Part shown: one piece after another, positions 6,030 to 11,972 of the stretch
Layout: each line of letters starts with the position of its first letter
Numbering within the stretch: position 1 is the first letter of the stretch
NCBI GenBank assembly: GCA_903921965.1
Contig: CAIXSE010000641.1
Location: 1-11,972, forward strand
DNA: 11,972 nucleotides
Direction: 5' to 3'
Source of the DNA: an uncultured Thermoleophilia bacterium
GTDB taxonomy: Bacteria > Actinomycetota > Thermoleophilia > UBA2241
The notes under the pieces: generated by a model
What the model saw: only the letters and a program-made list of their open reading frames with translations
Database searches by the model: none
What the model was told of the DNA's origin: nothing
Program-made: the position numbers and the translations under genes

Positions 6030-6194
6030 CGGCGGGCGACCGCCGCTGTGGCGCGCGAGGCCCCGGGCGAGGTCGCGGAACGGCTTGTCGGGCCCGATGG
6101 TCTCGTCGCGGTGGTGCGGCCCCGAGCCGGAGATCAGCACGACCGCGGGGAACGGGCCGTCACCGGCCGCTCGCCCATCCCTGCACGAGCGCAC
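6030..6194 (-). pseudogene. Fragment of an alpha/beta hydrolase
   Basis: Reading the minus strand from about 6194, the translation contains [19 protein letters not shown], then [16 protein letters not shown]. That is the typical early part of a BAAT/peptidase-S9-like alpha/beta hydrolase (HGSGP-type oxyanion region, then the strand leading to the nucleophile). The similarity stops near GLARHSGG, and the frame then runs into the antisense of the gene ending at 6018. The nucleophile elbow, acid and His are all missing, and no proper start is seen. I therefore call it a remnant of about 45 recognisable residues. It lies 12 bases beyond the stop of the 78-residue membrane protein gene. Confidence 0.6.
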
Positions 6195-6206
6195 CGGTGG
6201 GACGTC

Positions 6207-6311
6207 TCAGAAGAACACCAGGCCCAGGGTGATCCCCACCAGGACCCAGGCGAGGCCGAGCGAGGCGACGATGATGCCGGCCAGGCCGTAGCCGCTGCGC
6301 GTGCGGCGCCG
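6207..6311 (-). repeat. Direct repeat copy A (3' end of the 78-residue gene)
   Basis: This 105-base segment encodes the last 34 codons plus stop of the small membrane protein. It matches 10108-10212 at about 93 of 105 bases by hand count, without indels and in the same orientation. The match ends abruptly on both sides. Confidence 0.85.
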
Positions 6312-6443
6312 GCCGGCGATGCTCACCACGAGCCCGGCTGCCCAGAGGGCGAGGGCGACCGGCGATACCGCGGGAAAGGCCGCCACCACCCAGCCCGCGG
6401 CGGCCGCGCCCAGTCCGTACTTGCCCCAGTCACGCTGCGTCAC
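6207..6443 (-). CDS. Small two-to-three-helix membrane protein, 78 residues
   Basis: From the GTG at 6443 (GGAG five bases upstream), a 78-residue protein begins MTQRDWGKYGLG. It has hydrophobic segments at about 11-44 (probably two short helices) and 52-76, separated by a basic linker AGRRRTRSG. The layout resembles DUF4190-like small membrane proteins that are often encoded singly in actinobacteria, but function is unknown. The longer frame upstream of 6443 is Arg/Gly-rich with no ribosome site. The 3' end (6207-6311) is repeated at 10108-10212 with no indel. The gene lies 114 bases downstream of the hydrolase gene on the same strand. Confidence 0.75.
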   Translation of the reverse strand: MTQRDWGKYGLGAAAAGWVVAAFPAVSPVALALWAAGLVVSIAGRRRTRSGYGLAGIIVASLGLAWVLVGITLGLVFF

Positions 6444-6557
6444 TCGTGCTCCGGCCCGTGGTGTCGCTTGCGCCCGCCCGCACCCGCCTCGCTGCCGAAG
6501 GATACCGCGGGCGCCGGGGGGCACGGGCCGGCTGCGCGCGGCGGCGGGCGAGACGCT

Positions 6558-7553
6558 TCAGGCCGTGGTGATGAACCGCTCGACGGCCCGGCTCACGGCG
6601 TCCGCGCGGATCGACTCGAAGCGGTCGAAGCTGTGCTGGGCGCCGGGCAGTTCGGCGTACACGGTCCGCTGGGGCGAGCTGGCGCGCAGCCGCTCCGCGA
6701 ACGCGCGGGCGTGCGACGGCGGGACCAGGATGTCGTTCCGACCGTGGATCACGAGGGTCGGGGGGAACGGCCGCAGCGGCACGAGGCGGCCGTAGTAGCC
6801 GTACCTGCCGACGATGCCTGCGATCCCCGGCGCACCGGCGTTGACCGCGTCGACGGCCAGGTAGGCGCCGGCCGAGCTGCCGACGAGGAAGATGCGCTCG
6901 GGGTCGCCGCCGTACTCCTGCGCGTGGGCTCGAACCCACGCGATCGCGGCCAGCACGTCGGCGAGCTGCTCCTCGTAGGCTACGCTCGGCTGCAGCCGGT
7001 AATCCGCGCTCGCGCAGAGCATGCCGCGCCCGGCGAGGTGCCCGATGAGCGGCCGCGCCTCACGGCGCTTGTCACCCCACCTGAAGGCGCCGCCGTGGAG
7101 GTGCAGCACCACCGGGGAGCCTTCCGGCCGGTCCTGGTGGTGGTAGACGTCCAGGGTGCGGTACGCGCCCTCGCCGTAGGCGAGGCCGGCGACCCGCACG
7201 ACATCGCGCCGGACCGCCGGCAGCGGCGCGAGCAGGATCCGCCGCCACGGCCGAGTCGCCGGCGGCTCGTGCAGCGCGGCGTCCGCCCGGAGCGACTGCC
7301 TGACGACCGCCGCGAGCGCGGCGAGCACGGCGAGCGCTGCGGCCGCTACGGCGACGCCGCCCGCCGAGGCGAGGCCGTCCAGCGCCAGGGCTGCGGCCGT
7401 CGCCGCGACCAGAAGGTAGACGGCGAGGAACGGCAGCCCTCCGGCCAGAAGTCCCGGCAGGTGGGCGAACGGGCCGAACCGCCGCCACCTGGTGAGGGCG
7501 CAGGCGGCGCTCCAGCCGAGCGCCGCGACCGTGACCAGGTACCAGACGGGCAT
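6558..7553 (-). CDS. Membrane-anchored alpha/beta hydrolase (carboxylesterase/HSL-like)
   Basis: A 331-residue protein with three N-terminal hydrophobic segments (about 3-20, 33-55, 62-85) followed by a complete alpha/beta hydrolase domain from about 120. Visible motifs are the HGG oxyanion box (HLHGGAFRWG, 151-160), the nucleophile elbow GSSAG with Ser227, Asp274 in HGRNDILVP, and His307 in GAQHSFD. The catalytic triad is therefore intact. The family hydrolyses carboxylic esters; the membrane segments suggest the domain is held at the membrane and acts on lipid-like or hydrophobic esters (inference). The ATG at 7553 has only a weak GC-rich ribosome site, and no start further upstream is open. 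It begins 37 bases after the MFS gene on the same strand, so the two may form one transcript. Confidence 0.9.
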   Translation of the reverse strand: MPVWYLVTVAALGWSAACALTRWRRFGPFAHLPGLLAGGLPFLAVYLLVAATAAALALDGLASAGGVAVAAAALAVLAALAAVVRQSLRADAALHEPPATRPWRRILLAPLPAVRRDVVRVAGLAYGEGAYRTLDVYHHQDRPEGSPVVLHLHGGAFRWGDKRREARPLIGHLAGRGMLCASADYRLQPSVAYEEQLADVLAAIAWVRAHAQEYGGDPERIFLVGSSAGAYLAVDAVNAGAPGIAGIVGRYGYYGRLVPLRPFPPTLVIHGRNDILVPPSHARAFAERLRASSPQRTVYAELPGAQHSFDRFESIRADAVSRAVERFITTA

Positions 7554-7590
7554 CAGGCGCCGCCCGGGGCCGCCGCTCGCCGCCCGGCGC

Positions 7591-8787
7591 TCAGCTCGCC
7601 CCCGTCCCTCCGGCCTCGCCGGCCACGCGGCGCCTCCTGCCTCGGGCGGTCCCTCCGAGGAGCAGCGCCACCCCGGCGAGCCCCATCAGGCTGGCGGCCA
7701 CGTACATGGCCGGGAAGCCGAACGCCTGGGCCGTCACCCCCCACACGATGGACCCGACGCTGATGCCGAGGTCCATGGCGGTGCCGAAGGTGCCCATGGC
7801 GGCGCCGCGCTCCTGCGGCTTCGCCCGGTCGATCGTCAGCGCCATGATCGTGGGCTGGGCGGCGCCGACGCCGATCGCGTACAGCACGGCGACGACGAGC
7901 AGCGTGGTCATGCTCTTCGCCTGCGAGAGCACGAGCAGGGCGACGAAGGTGAACAGCAGACCCGGGGCGATCACCGCGACCCTCCCGCGCTTGTCCGACA
8001 CACGTCCGAGCGGACCGCGGATCACCAGCACGACCACCGAGAAGACGGTGAAGAACAGGCCGGGGTTGCCGAGCTTGGCCTCCTCGGCGAAGAGAGGGAG
8101 CAGGGCGACCACCGAGGCGTAGGTCAGCGCGTTGGTGAACAGCACCGCGGCGGGGAAGAGCGCCGAGGGGAGGATGAAGCTGCGCCAGCCGCTGAGGGCG
8201 GCCCCGTGACCGGGCTCGCGGCGGGGCTCGGCGATGCCGGCCGTGGTCAGCGCCGCCGCGGCCGACAGCACCATGGCCGCCACGAACAGCGCCCCGTAGC
8301 CCGTCCGGCCCACGAGGAAGACGCCGAGCGCCGGGCCGATCGCCATGGCCACGTTCATGCCCACGCCGAAGTAGCCCATGGCCTCGCCGCGGCGGGAGAG
8401 CGGGGCGAGGTCGGCGGCCAGCGCGCTCGCCGCGGTGCCGAACGCGGCCCAGCCGACACCGTGCAGGACGCGCACGGCCATCAGCAGCGGCACCGTGTGC
8501 GCGGGCTCGTAGAGCAGGGAGCTCAGGGCCGTGATGACCGCGCCCGCCAGCATGATGCCCTTCTTGGCCCGCCGGTCCGAGAGGCGCCCGATCCAGGGTC
8601 GCAGGATGACGGCGGTGAGCGTGAAGCAGGCGAGGACGATGCCCGCGTCCGAGACGCTGCCGCCGATGGCCACCACGTAGAGCGGCAGCGTCGCCAGCAG
8701 CAGGTACATGCTGGTGAACGAGAACAGGTTCGCCACCGTGGCGAGCGTGAAGTTGCGGCTGAAGATGCGGTCCGCCGGACCGGCCAT
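7591..8787 (-). CDS. Major facilitator superfamily transporter
   Basis: A 398-residue protein with about 12 hydrophobic segments split by a central loop near 190-205 (EPRREPGHG), the usual MFS 6+6 layout. Motif A appears between helices 2 and 3 (GRLSDRRAKK, about 67-76) and again in the second half (GRVSDKRGR). Together with VRVLHGVGWAAFGTA in helix 4, this places it among drug/metabolite exporter-like MFS proteins; the substrate cannot be read from sequence. A GTG at 8793 is also in frame, but AAGGTG is spaced properly for the ATG at 8787. The alpha/beta hydrolase gene follows closely. The C-terminal 20 residues are Arg/Gly-rich and cytoplasmic. Confidence 0.92.
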   Translation of the reverse strand: MAGPADRIFSRNFTLATVANLFSFTSMYLLLATLPLYVVAIGGSVSDAGIVLACFTLTAVILRPWIGRLSDRRAKKGIMLAGAVITALSSLLYEPAHTVPLLMAVRVLHGVGWAAFGTAASALAADLAPLSRRGEAMGYFGVGMNVAMAIGPALGVFLVGRTGYGALFVAAMVLSAAAALTTAGIAEPRREPGHGAALSGWRSFILPSALFPAAVLFTNALTYASVVALLPLFAEEAKLGNPGLFFTVFSVVVLVIRGPLGRVSDKRGRVAVIAPGLLFTFVALLVLSQAKSMTTLLVVAVLYAIGVGAAQPTIMALTIDRAKPQERGAAMGTFGTAMDLGISVGSIVWGVTAQAFGFPAMYVAASLMGLAGVALLLGGTARGRRRRVAGEAGGTGAS

Positions 8788-8844
8788 GCTCACCTTCGAT
8801 CGTAGGGAGCGCTGCGCGAGAGCGTCGCGCGCGGTGCAGGCGTC

Positions 8845-8850
8845 AGCATA
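8845..8850 (-). promoter_or_regulatory. Possible -10 element for the MFS gene
   Basis: TATGCT on the minus strand lies 58 bases before the ATG at 8787. The -35 position shows only GCTACA (8873-8868, 17-base spacing), so the promoter is weakly supported. Confidence 0.35.
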
Positions 8851-8872
8851 GCGCTCCTGCTCGTGTTTGTAG

Positions 8873-8918
8873 CGCCCGGCCGGGGAGCGGGGGCGACCGT
8901 GCCGGCGCCGGCCGGGCG
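8873..8918 (-). terminator. GC-rich hairpin downstream of the winged-helix gene
   Basis: Perfect 11-base arms (8873-8883 and 8908-8918) around a 24-base loop lie 28 bases beyond the winged-helix stop. There is no U-tract and the loop is long, so termination is only plausible. It separates the winged-helix operon from the MFS gene on the same strand. Confidence 0.45.
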
Positions 8919-8945
8919 AGATACGGGACGCCGCCGGGGCTCCGC

Positions 8946-9245
8946 TCAGAGTCCGCCGAGGAGCTCGCGCAGCGCGGCCGTGTAGGAGTCGAGTGCGGCG
9001 CGGCCCCGGTGCGTCAGCGCGACGGTGGTCTTCGACCAGATGCCGTGGCCGGTCTTCTCGCTGGCGACGTACCCCGCCTCTTCGAGCTTGCGGAGGTGCG
9101 TGAGCAGGTTGCCGGGCGTGAGCCCGAGCATCTCCTGCAGCCGTGGGAAGGACAGCTCGTCGCCGTCCGGCAGGCTCGCCAGCGTGACGACGATGCGCAG
9201 GCGCGCGGGCGCGTGGATCAGCGGGTCGAGGACGTCGTCCGTCAC
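8946..9245 (-). CDS. Winged-helix transcriptional regulator (PF13601-like)
   Basis: A 99-residue single-domain regulator. It has an N-terminal helix with the typical DPLIHAPARLRIVVTLASL start, a helix-turn-helix at about 33-57 (FPRLQEMLGLTPGNLLTHLRKLEEAGYV), and a beta wing at about 60-78 (EKTGHGIWSKTTVALTHRGR). This matches the short MarR/ArsR-like winged-helix family that is often paired with a membrane protein in actinobacteria. The GTG start overlaps the stop of the upstream membrane-protein gene in the sequence GTGA, which implies translational coupling and matched amounts. There are no cysteine or metal-sensor motifs, so its signal is unknown. It probably binds the CTTTG-N5-CAAAG palindrome in the operon promoter (inference). 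Confidence 0.9.
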   Translation of the reverse strand: MTDDVLDPLIHAPARLRIVVTLASLPDGDELSFPRLQEMLGLTPGNLLTHLRKLEEAGYVASEKTGHGIWSKTTVALTHRGRAALDSYTAALRELLGGL

Positions 9246-9907
9246 TGCCGGCGCTGCCGGAACTGGACGGCGGCCAGCACGAGGATGACTACGAAGCCGC
9301 CGACGCCTGCGTACAGCCAGACGCCGATCGGTCCCGCGAAGGCGCTTCCCGCCAGAACGGCGATCACGGCGATCGCGACGCAGAGCGTCTGCACGTCGTC
9401 GCGGACCGCCGCGAACACGCCGCCGCCGGCGACCAGGACGATCGGCGAGACGACCGCCGGATACACGCCGTAGACGATCGCCCAGCTGACGCCGAGGTAG
9501 CGCAGCGCGCCCTGGAAGACCACGGCCGCGATGTAGGCCGAGCCCATGGCCGCGCCGAGGTAGGTCTCCTGTCGCCTCGAACGCCCGCTGACCCCTCTCC
9601 GCGCGCGCCCCGGCCTGGTGACGATGCTCCCGGCGACCGCCGCGACGGCGATCAGGGAGAAGATGGTCACAAGGGCCCAGCCCGTCGGTCCCGTGTAGGG
9701 GTGTTGCCCCCGGACCGAGAGCCAGAGGGTGCCGTAGATGGCCAGCCAGATGACCGCCGTGGCCAGGGTGAGCCAGGGCGAGTGCCAGAAGCCGAACTGG
9801 CGCCTGGCCTCGCGGCTGGTCTGCTCGATCAGCTGCGCCGCTTCCTCAGGACCGAGTCCGGCCTCGTCGTCAGCGGCGCTCTCATCCGTCTGGTGTGGCT
9901 CCGGCAT
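9242..9907 (-). CDS. Six-helix membrane protein coupled to a winged-helix regulator
   Basis: From ATG 9907 (GGAG eight bases upstream), a 221-residue protein. An acidic N-terminal segment (DESAADDEAGLGPEEAAQLIEQTSREARRQFG, about 8-39) precedes about six membrane helices near 45-65, 74-96, 116-138, 142-164, 170-190 and 193-213. A basic loop (RPGRARRGVSGRSRRQ, 98-113) should be cytoplasmic. An upstream GTG at 9943 is in frame, but it lies inside the palindrome and near the predicted transcription start with no ribosome site, so I rejected it. No family name can be given with confidence; membrane partners of this regulator type are known but poorly characterised. The stop overlaps the regulator start by four bases. 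Confidence 0.85.
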   Translation of the reverse strand: MPEPHQTDESAADDEAGLGPEEAAQLIEQTSREARRQFGFWHSPWLTLATAVIWLAIYGTLWLSVRGQHPYTGPTGWALVTIFSLIAVAAVAGSIVTRPGRARRGVSGRSRRQETYLGAAMGSAYIAAVVFQGALRYLGVSWAIVYGVYPAVVSPIVLVAGGGVFAAVRDDVQTLCVAIAVIAVLAGSAFAGPIGVWLYAGVGGFVVILVLAAVQFRQRRQ

Positions 9908-9932
9908 GGCGCACGCTCCGCGAGGACGTTTA

Positions 9933-9947
9933 CTTTGCGTCACAAAG
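9933..9947. promoter_or_regulatory. Operator-like palindrome CTTTG-N5-CAAAG
   Basis: CTTTGCGTCACAAAG has perfect 5-base arms, and arms of seven with one mismatch around a central T. It overlaps the -10 and predicted start of the minus-strand promoter below, a position suited to autorepression by the operon's winged-helix regulator. Confidence 0.65.
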
Positions 9948-9974
9948 CTACGCCGCTCCGGGGCGCGACGTCAA
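9945..9974 (-). promoter_or_regulatory. Promoter of the membrane protein/winged-helix operon
   Basis: On the minus strand, TTGACG (9974-9969) and TAGCTT (9950-9945) are 18 bases apart. The predicted start is about 30 bases before the ATG at 9907, and the -10 overlaps the palindrome at 9933-9947. Confidence 0.6.
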
Positions 9975-10107
9975 GGCCGTCGCGAGCCGCGGCGGCGGAC
10001 CGTCGCTGACTGCGGCGCGGTCCCCGCCCGGCCCCGACCGCCGGCCGGCGCGCAGCCGTGCCCGGAGTCGCGCGCTGCCGGGCCGGTGAGCGTGAGCTGC
10101 GGCCGGC

Positions 10108-10212
10108 TCAGAAGAAGGCCAGCCCCAGGGTGATCCCGACCGCGACCCAGGCGAGGCCGAGTGAGGCGAGGACGACCCCGGCCAGGCCGTAGCCGCTCCG
10201 CGTGCGGCGCCG
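10108..10212 (-). pseudogene. Truncated copy of the 78-residue membrane protein gene (direct repeat copy B)
   Basis: These 105 bases encode RRRTRSGYGLAG and the final membrane helix, ending LGLAFF and a stop. They are homologous to the end of the gene at 6207-6443, with 29 of 34 residues and about 93 of 105 bases identical by hand count. Upstream of codon 34 the similarity stops at once and the sequence becomes the leader of the dehydrogenase gene. There is no start or first helix, so this is a remnant. The changes are codon-like substitutions without indels, which suggests both copies were coding for some time before truncation. Confidence 0.8.
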
Positions 10213-10262
10213 CGACTGCGCGACCACGACGACGGCCTCGGAGCGGAGACGGGTCGTCTTGA

Positions 10263-10280
10263 TACACTGGCCGTCCAGTG
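10263..10280. promoter_or_regulatory. Palindrome CACTGG-N4-CCAGTG upstream of the dehydrogenase, with possible -10
   Basis: CACTGG (10265-10270) and CCAGTG (10275-10280) form a perfect inverted repeat, 75 bases upstream of the GTG at 10355. TACACT (10263-10268) could be a -10 inside it; no convincing -35 is seen. The shape is that of a TetR-type operator, but no regulator gene adjoins it. Confidence 0.5.
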
Positions 10281-10354
10281 ACGGCATCGCCTGCCGCGTT
10301 CCGCCCGCTGGTCGTGCCGCATCCCGCTCGAAGGTCAGAGGCAGGTGGTCGCGG

Positions 10355-11275
10355 GTGCAAGCGGTGGTCTGCACCAGATACGGTCCCCCGGAGGTGCTCG
10401 AGCTCGTCGACCTTGCGGTCCCGGCGCCGCGGCGGGGCGAGGTGCGCGTGCGGGTCCGCGCCACGGCCGTCACCTCGAGCGACACCTACGTCCGCGGGCT
10501 GAGGCTCGGCCCGCTCTACCGGCTCATGGCTCGGCTCGCCCTGGGGTGGAGCGCACCGAGGCAGCCCGTCCTCGGCATGGTGCTCTCCGGCGAGATCGAT
10601 GCCGTCGGCGAGGGCGTCTCGGCGTTCGCGCCGGGCGACCGGGTCTTCGGCTTCGACCGGCACAGGTTCGGCGCGTACGCGCAGTACGTGTGCTGGCCCG
10701 CCGGCGGCCTGCTGGCGACGCGTCCGCCCGGCATGACCGACGAGGATGCCGCCGCCGTCCCCTACGGCGGCCTGCTCGCGCTGCACTTCCTGCGCAAGGC
10801 GCGGGTCGCACGGGGACACGATGTCCTCATCTACGGAGCGTCGGGCGCCGTCGGCACCTCCGCCGTCCAGCTCGCCCGGCACTTCGGCGCCCGGGTCACC
10901 GGCGTCTGCGGGCCGGCCAACGTCGAGCTGGTGCGTTCCCTCGGGGCGGTCCAGGTCGTCGACTACACGCGCGAGGACTTCACCGCGGGACCGGGGCGGT
11001 ACGACGTCGTGCTCGACGCGGTCGGCAAGGCGAAGAGCGCGGCGGCCCTCGAACGCTGCGCCCGGGTGCTGTCGCCCGGCGGGCGCTGCATCTCGGTCGA
11101 CGACGGGACCCCGAAGCTGCTGCGCGGGGATCTGGCCCTCCTCGGCGAGCTGGCGGGATCGGGTGAGCTGCAACCCGTGGTCGACCGGCGCTATCCGCTC
11201 GCCGGGATCGTCGAGGCGCACAGGTATGTCGAGCAGGGGCACAAGCGTGGCAACGTGGTCGTCACGGTGCCGTGA
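10355..11275 (+). CDS. NAD(P)-dependent MDR-family dehydrogenase (quinone oxidoreductase-like)
   Basis: A 306-residue medium-chain dehydrogenase/reductase. It starts at GTG 10355 with the family-typical MQAVVCTRYGPPEVLEL, and AGGTGG lies upstream. The GroES-like domain covers about 1-115 (GEVRVRVRATAVTSSD; VLGMVLSGEIDAVGEGVSAFAPGDRVFGF). The Rossmann domain has the nucleotide motif YGASGAVGTSAVQLA (160-174) and ends in HRYVEQGHKRGNVVVTV. The cysteine and histidine ligands of zinc alcohol dehydrogenases are absent, as expected for the zinc-independent branch that reduces quinones or enones with NAD(P)H in the cytoplasm. The length is a little short of the usual 320, but all elements are present. 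A longer upstream reading frame runs across the palindrome and is not credible. Confidence 0.92.
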   Translation: MQAVVCTRYGPPEVLELVDLAVPAPRRGEVRVRVRATAVTSSDTYVRGLRLGPLYRLMARLALGWSAPRQPVLGMVLSGEIDAVGEGVSAFAPGDRVFGFDRHRFGAYAQYVCWPAGGLLATRPPGMTDEDAAAVPYGGLLALHFLRKARVARGHDVLIYGASGAVGTSAVQLARHFGARVTGVCGPANVELVRSLGAVQVVDYTREDFTAGPGRYDVVLDAVGKAKSAAALERCARVLSPGGRCISVDDGTPKLLRGDLALLGELAGSGELQPVVDRRYPLAGIVEAHRYVEQGHKRGNVVVTVP

Positions 11276-11410
11276 CGCGGTCTCGCGACGCGCGTCCGGC
11301 TACCGCGCCGGAGCGCCGTGCGGGGCGGCCGGCATGCCGTCCCTGGACACGCCGTGTTCTGCCGCCTCCTTCTGCCACCAGGAGGCCGCGCCTCTCATGA
11401 CCGTCGGCGG

Positions 11411-11439
11411 GTCCCCGGTCGAGCCCTTGTGCCGGGGAC
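11411..11439. terminator. Hairpin, possible terminator
   Basis: GTCCCCGG (11411-11418) and CCGGGGAC (11432-11439) form an 8-base perfect stem with a 13-base loop, about 135 bases beyond the dehydrogenase stop. There is no U-tract. Confidence 0.4.
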
Positions 11440-11511
11440 TCACCGACCGCCCTGGTCCTCTGCCGCCACAGCCGGCCTGTTCGGCGGGACTGACGGCACC
11501 GCGGGAGGTCT

Positions 11512-11549
11512 GAAGCCCACAGCGCTTCGACTCGGGCGCTGTGGGCTTC
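11512..11549. terminator. Strong 14-bp hairpin, possible terminator or RNA structure
   Basis: GAAGCCCACAGCGC (11512-11525) and its exact reverse complement (11536-11549) flank a 10-base loop, TTCGACTCGG. The stem is mixed in sequence rather than simple G/C runs, so it is very unlikely to be a chance effect of composition. It may end a transcript from the dehydrogenase side or belong to an unannotated RNA. Confidence 0.6.
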
Positions 11550-11858
11550 GATGCCGGCGCCACCACGCGGTCCTGAGCCCGGTCATGCCCGACAAGGCCG
11601 GACGCCATGGATCGCATGACGGACCCCTCCAGTCATCGGCTCGTACGGGTCGCCGGCCGTGATCGTCGTGGCTGTCGAGGGACCTCCTCGCCGCCGCCGG
11701 TGCAGGGCCATCGGCGCCGCGGGCCTGAGCCTGCACCCGAGGCGCCGGGCTCGATCGCGTGACGTCGTCGCCGCCGAGGGGAGGCCGCGGTGTGCGGCGG
11801 CTCGTGGGGCCAGAGCTCCGCTCGTCCGCCGGAGCCGCGCACGGCCTCGCATGCCGAG

Positions 11859-11889
11859 TTGCCTACGTGCCGGCAGGTCGTGGTATCCT
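11859..11889 (+). promoter_or_regulatory. Possible promoter of the tRNA gene
   Basis: TATCCT (11884-11889) fits a -10, and TTGCCT (11859-11864) is a weak -35 with a 19-base spacer. The -10 is 45 bases before the tRNA. A small bulged hairpin (TGCA-GA-GGG with CCCTGCA, 11901-11920) lies in the leader between. Confidence 0.45.
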
Positions 11890-11934
11890 ATGCCAGCCGC
11901 TGCAGAGGGAAATCCCTGCACATCGGCCCTTTCT

Positions 11935-11972
11935 GCCCTCGTAGCTCAGTGGATAGAGCACAGGTTTCCTAA
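11935..11972 (+). tRNA. tRNA-Arg(CCT), 5' part, cut by the window end
   Basis: The acceptor 5' strand GCCCTCG (11935-11941) is followed by TA. The D arm is GCTC, loop AGTGGATA, GAGC (11944-11959). The 5' half of the anticodon stem is CAGGT (11961-11965) and the loop TTCCTAA (11966-11972). Positions 34-36 are CCT, which reads the arginine codon AGG. The sequence ends just after the anticodon loop, so the 3' strand, T arm and CCA cannot be seen. Confidence 0.93.

Larger units (their letters stand above)
11276..11934. other. Gene-poor stretch between dehydrogenase and tRNA
   Basis: I see no convincing gene in these roughly 660 bases. The open frames on both strands are Arg/Pro/Gly-rich, lack ribosome sites and show no family pattern. 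The stretch holds two strong hairpins (11411-11439 and 11512-11549) and a candidate tRNA promoter near 11859-11889. It could be decayed coding sequence, or hold a small RNA. Confidence 0.6.

Noticed and set aside
5475..7763. A 762-codon open frame on the plus strand
   Set aside because: It spans the unknown 154-residue gene in another frame, then antisense to the small membrane protein and hydrolase genes. It has no domain pattern and is low-complexity.
7492..8805. A 437-codon open frame on the plus strand
   Set aside because: It is antisense to the MFS gene; its product is a repetitive Arg/Gly/His/Glu-rich sequence typical of an antisense frame in GC-rich DNA.
11500..11575. Possible tRNA-like element ending in GCCACCA near the hairpin
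   Set aside because: The TTCGATG stretch has no matching T stem and there is no D arm or acceptor pairing; it is only a hairpin followed by a chance CCA.
1..11972. CRISPR array, transposon ends, or phage genes
   Set aside because: I found no regularly spaced repeats, no transposase or integrase motifs, and no phage structural proteins.

Overview
This is a GC-rich (roughly 70% or more by eye) bacterial chromosomal window, tightly packed with short intergenic gaps, GTG starts mixed with ATG, and stems of almost pure G/C. Together with the regulator and membrane-protein families present, this suggests an Actinomycetota member, possibly a deep lineage such as Thermoleophilia or Rubrobacteria. 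The lineage is an inference. No phage, transposase, CRISPR array or recognised defence island is visible.

Left block (1-3900). A radical-SAM/SPASM anaerobic sulfatase-maturase-type enzyme and a small DUF6326-like membrane protein lie on the minus strand. They are divergent from a TetR regulator followed by a RidA/YjgF-family protein without the deaminase arginine, a small FlbD-like protein, and a cupin with an altered metal-ligand set. Two near-identical palindromes (ACTAAC-N3-GTTAGT) sit in the divergent promoter, the second touching the tetR start codon. A 15-bp-stem hairpin closes the block between convergent genes.

Second TetR block (3900-6020). A paralogous TetR is divergent from a six-helix DUF4386-like membrane protein. 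Two palindromes of a sister sequence (ACTTAC-N3-GTAAGT) cover a TTGACA-N16-TATGCT promoter. The two operator classes differ at one symmetric position (plus or minus 4 from the dyad), and the two recognition helices differ at the residue equivalent to Pro39 of Tn10 TetR. This is the most striking signal in the window. A 154-residue protein of unknown family follows the second TetR.

Minus-strand block (6020-9980). From right to left: a membrane protein and a winged-helix regulator overlapping by GTGA, with a promoter and CTTTG-N5-CAAAG palindrome upstream; an MFS exporter-type transporter; a membrane-anchored alpha/beta hydrolase; a 78-residue two-helix membrane protein; and a fragment of another alpha/beta hydrolase. 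A 105-bp copy of the 3' end of the 78-residue gene recurs at 10108 in the same orientation, so about 3.9 kb is flanked by a diverged direct repeat.

Right end (10200-11972). A zinc-independent MDR/quinone-oxidoreductase-type dehydrogenase is preceded by a CACTGG-N4-CCAGTG palindrome. About 660 bases without a convincing gene but with two strong hairpins follow. A tRNA-Arg(CCT) is cut by the window end just after its anticodon loop.

No complete unknown system can be claimed. The best leads are the paired, co-varying TetR/operator modules and the TetR-RidA-FlbD-cupin cluster opposite a sulfatase maturase with no sulfatase in view.
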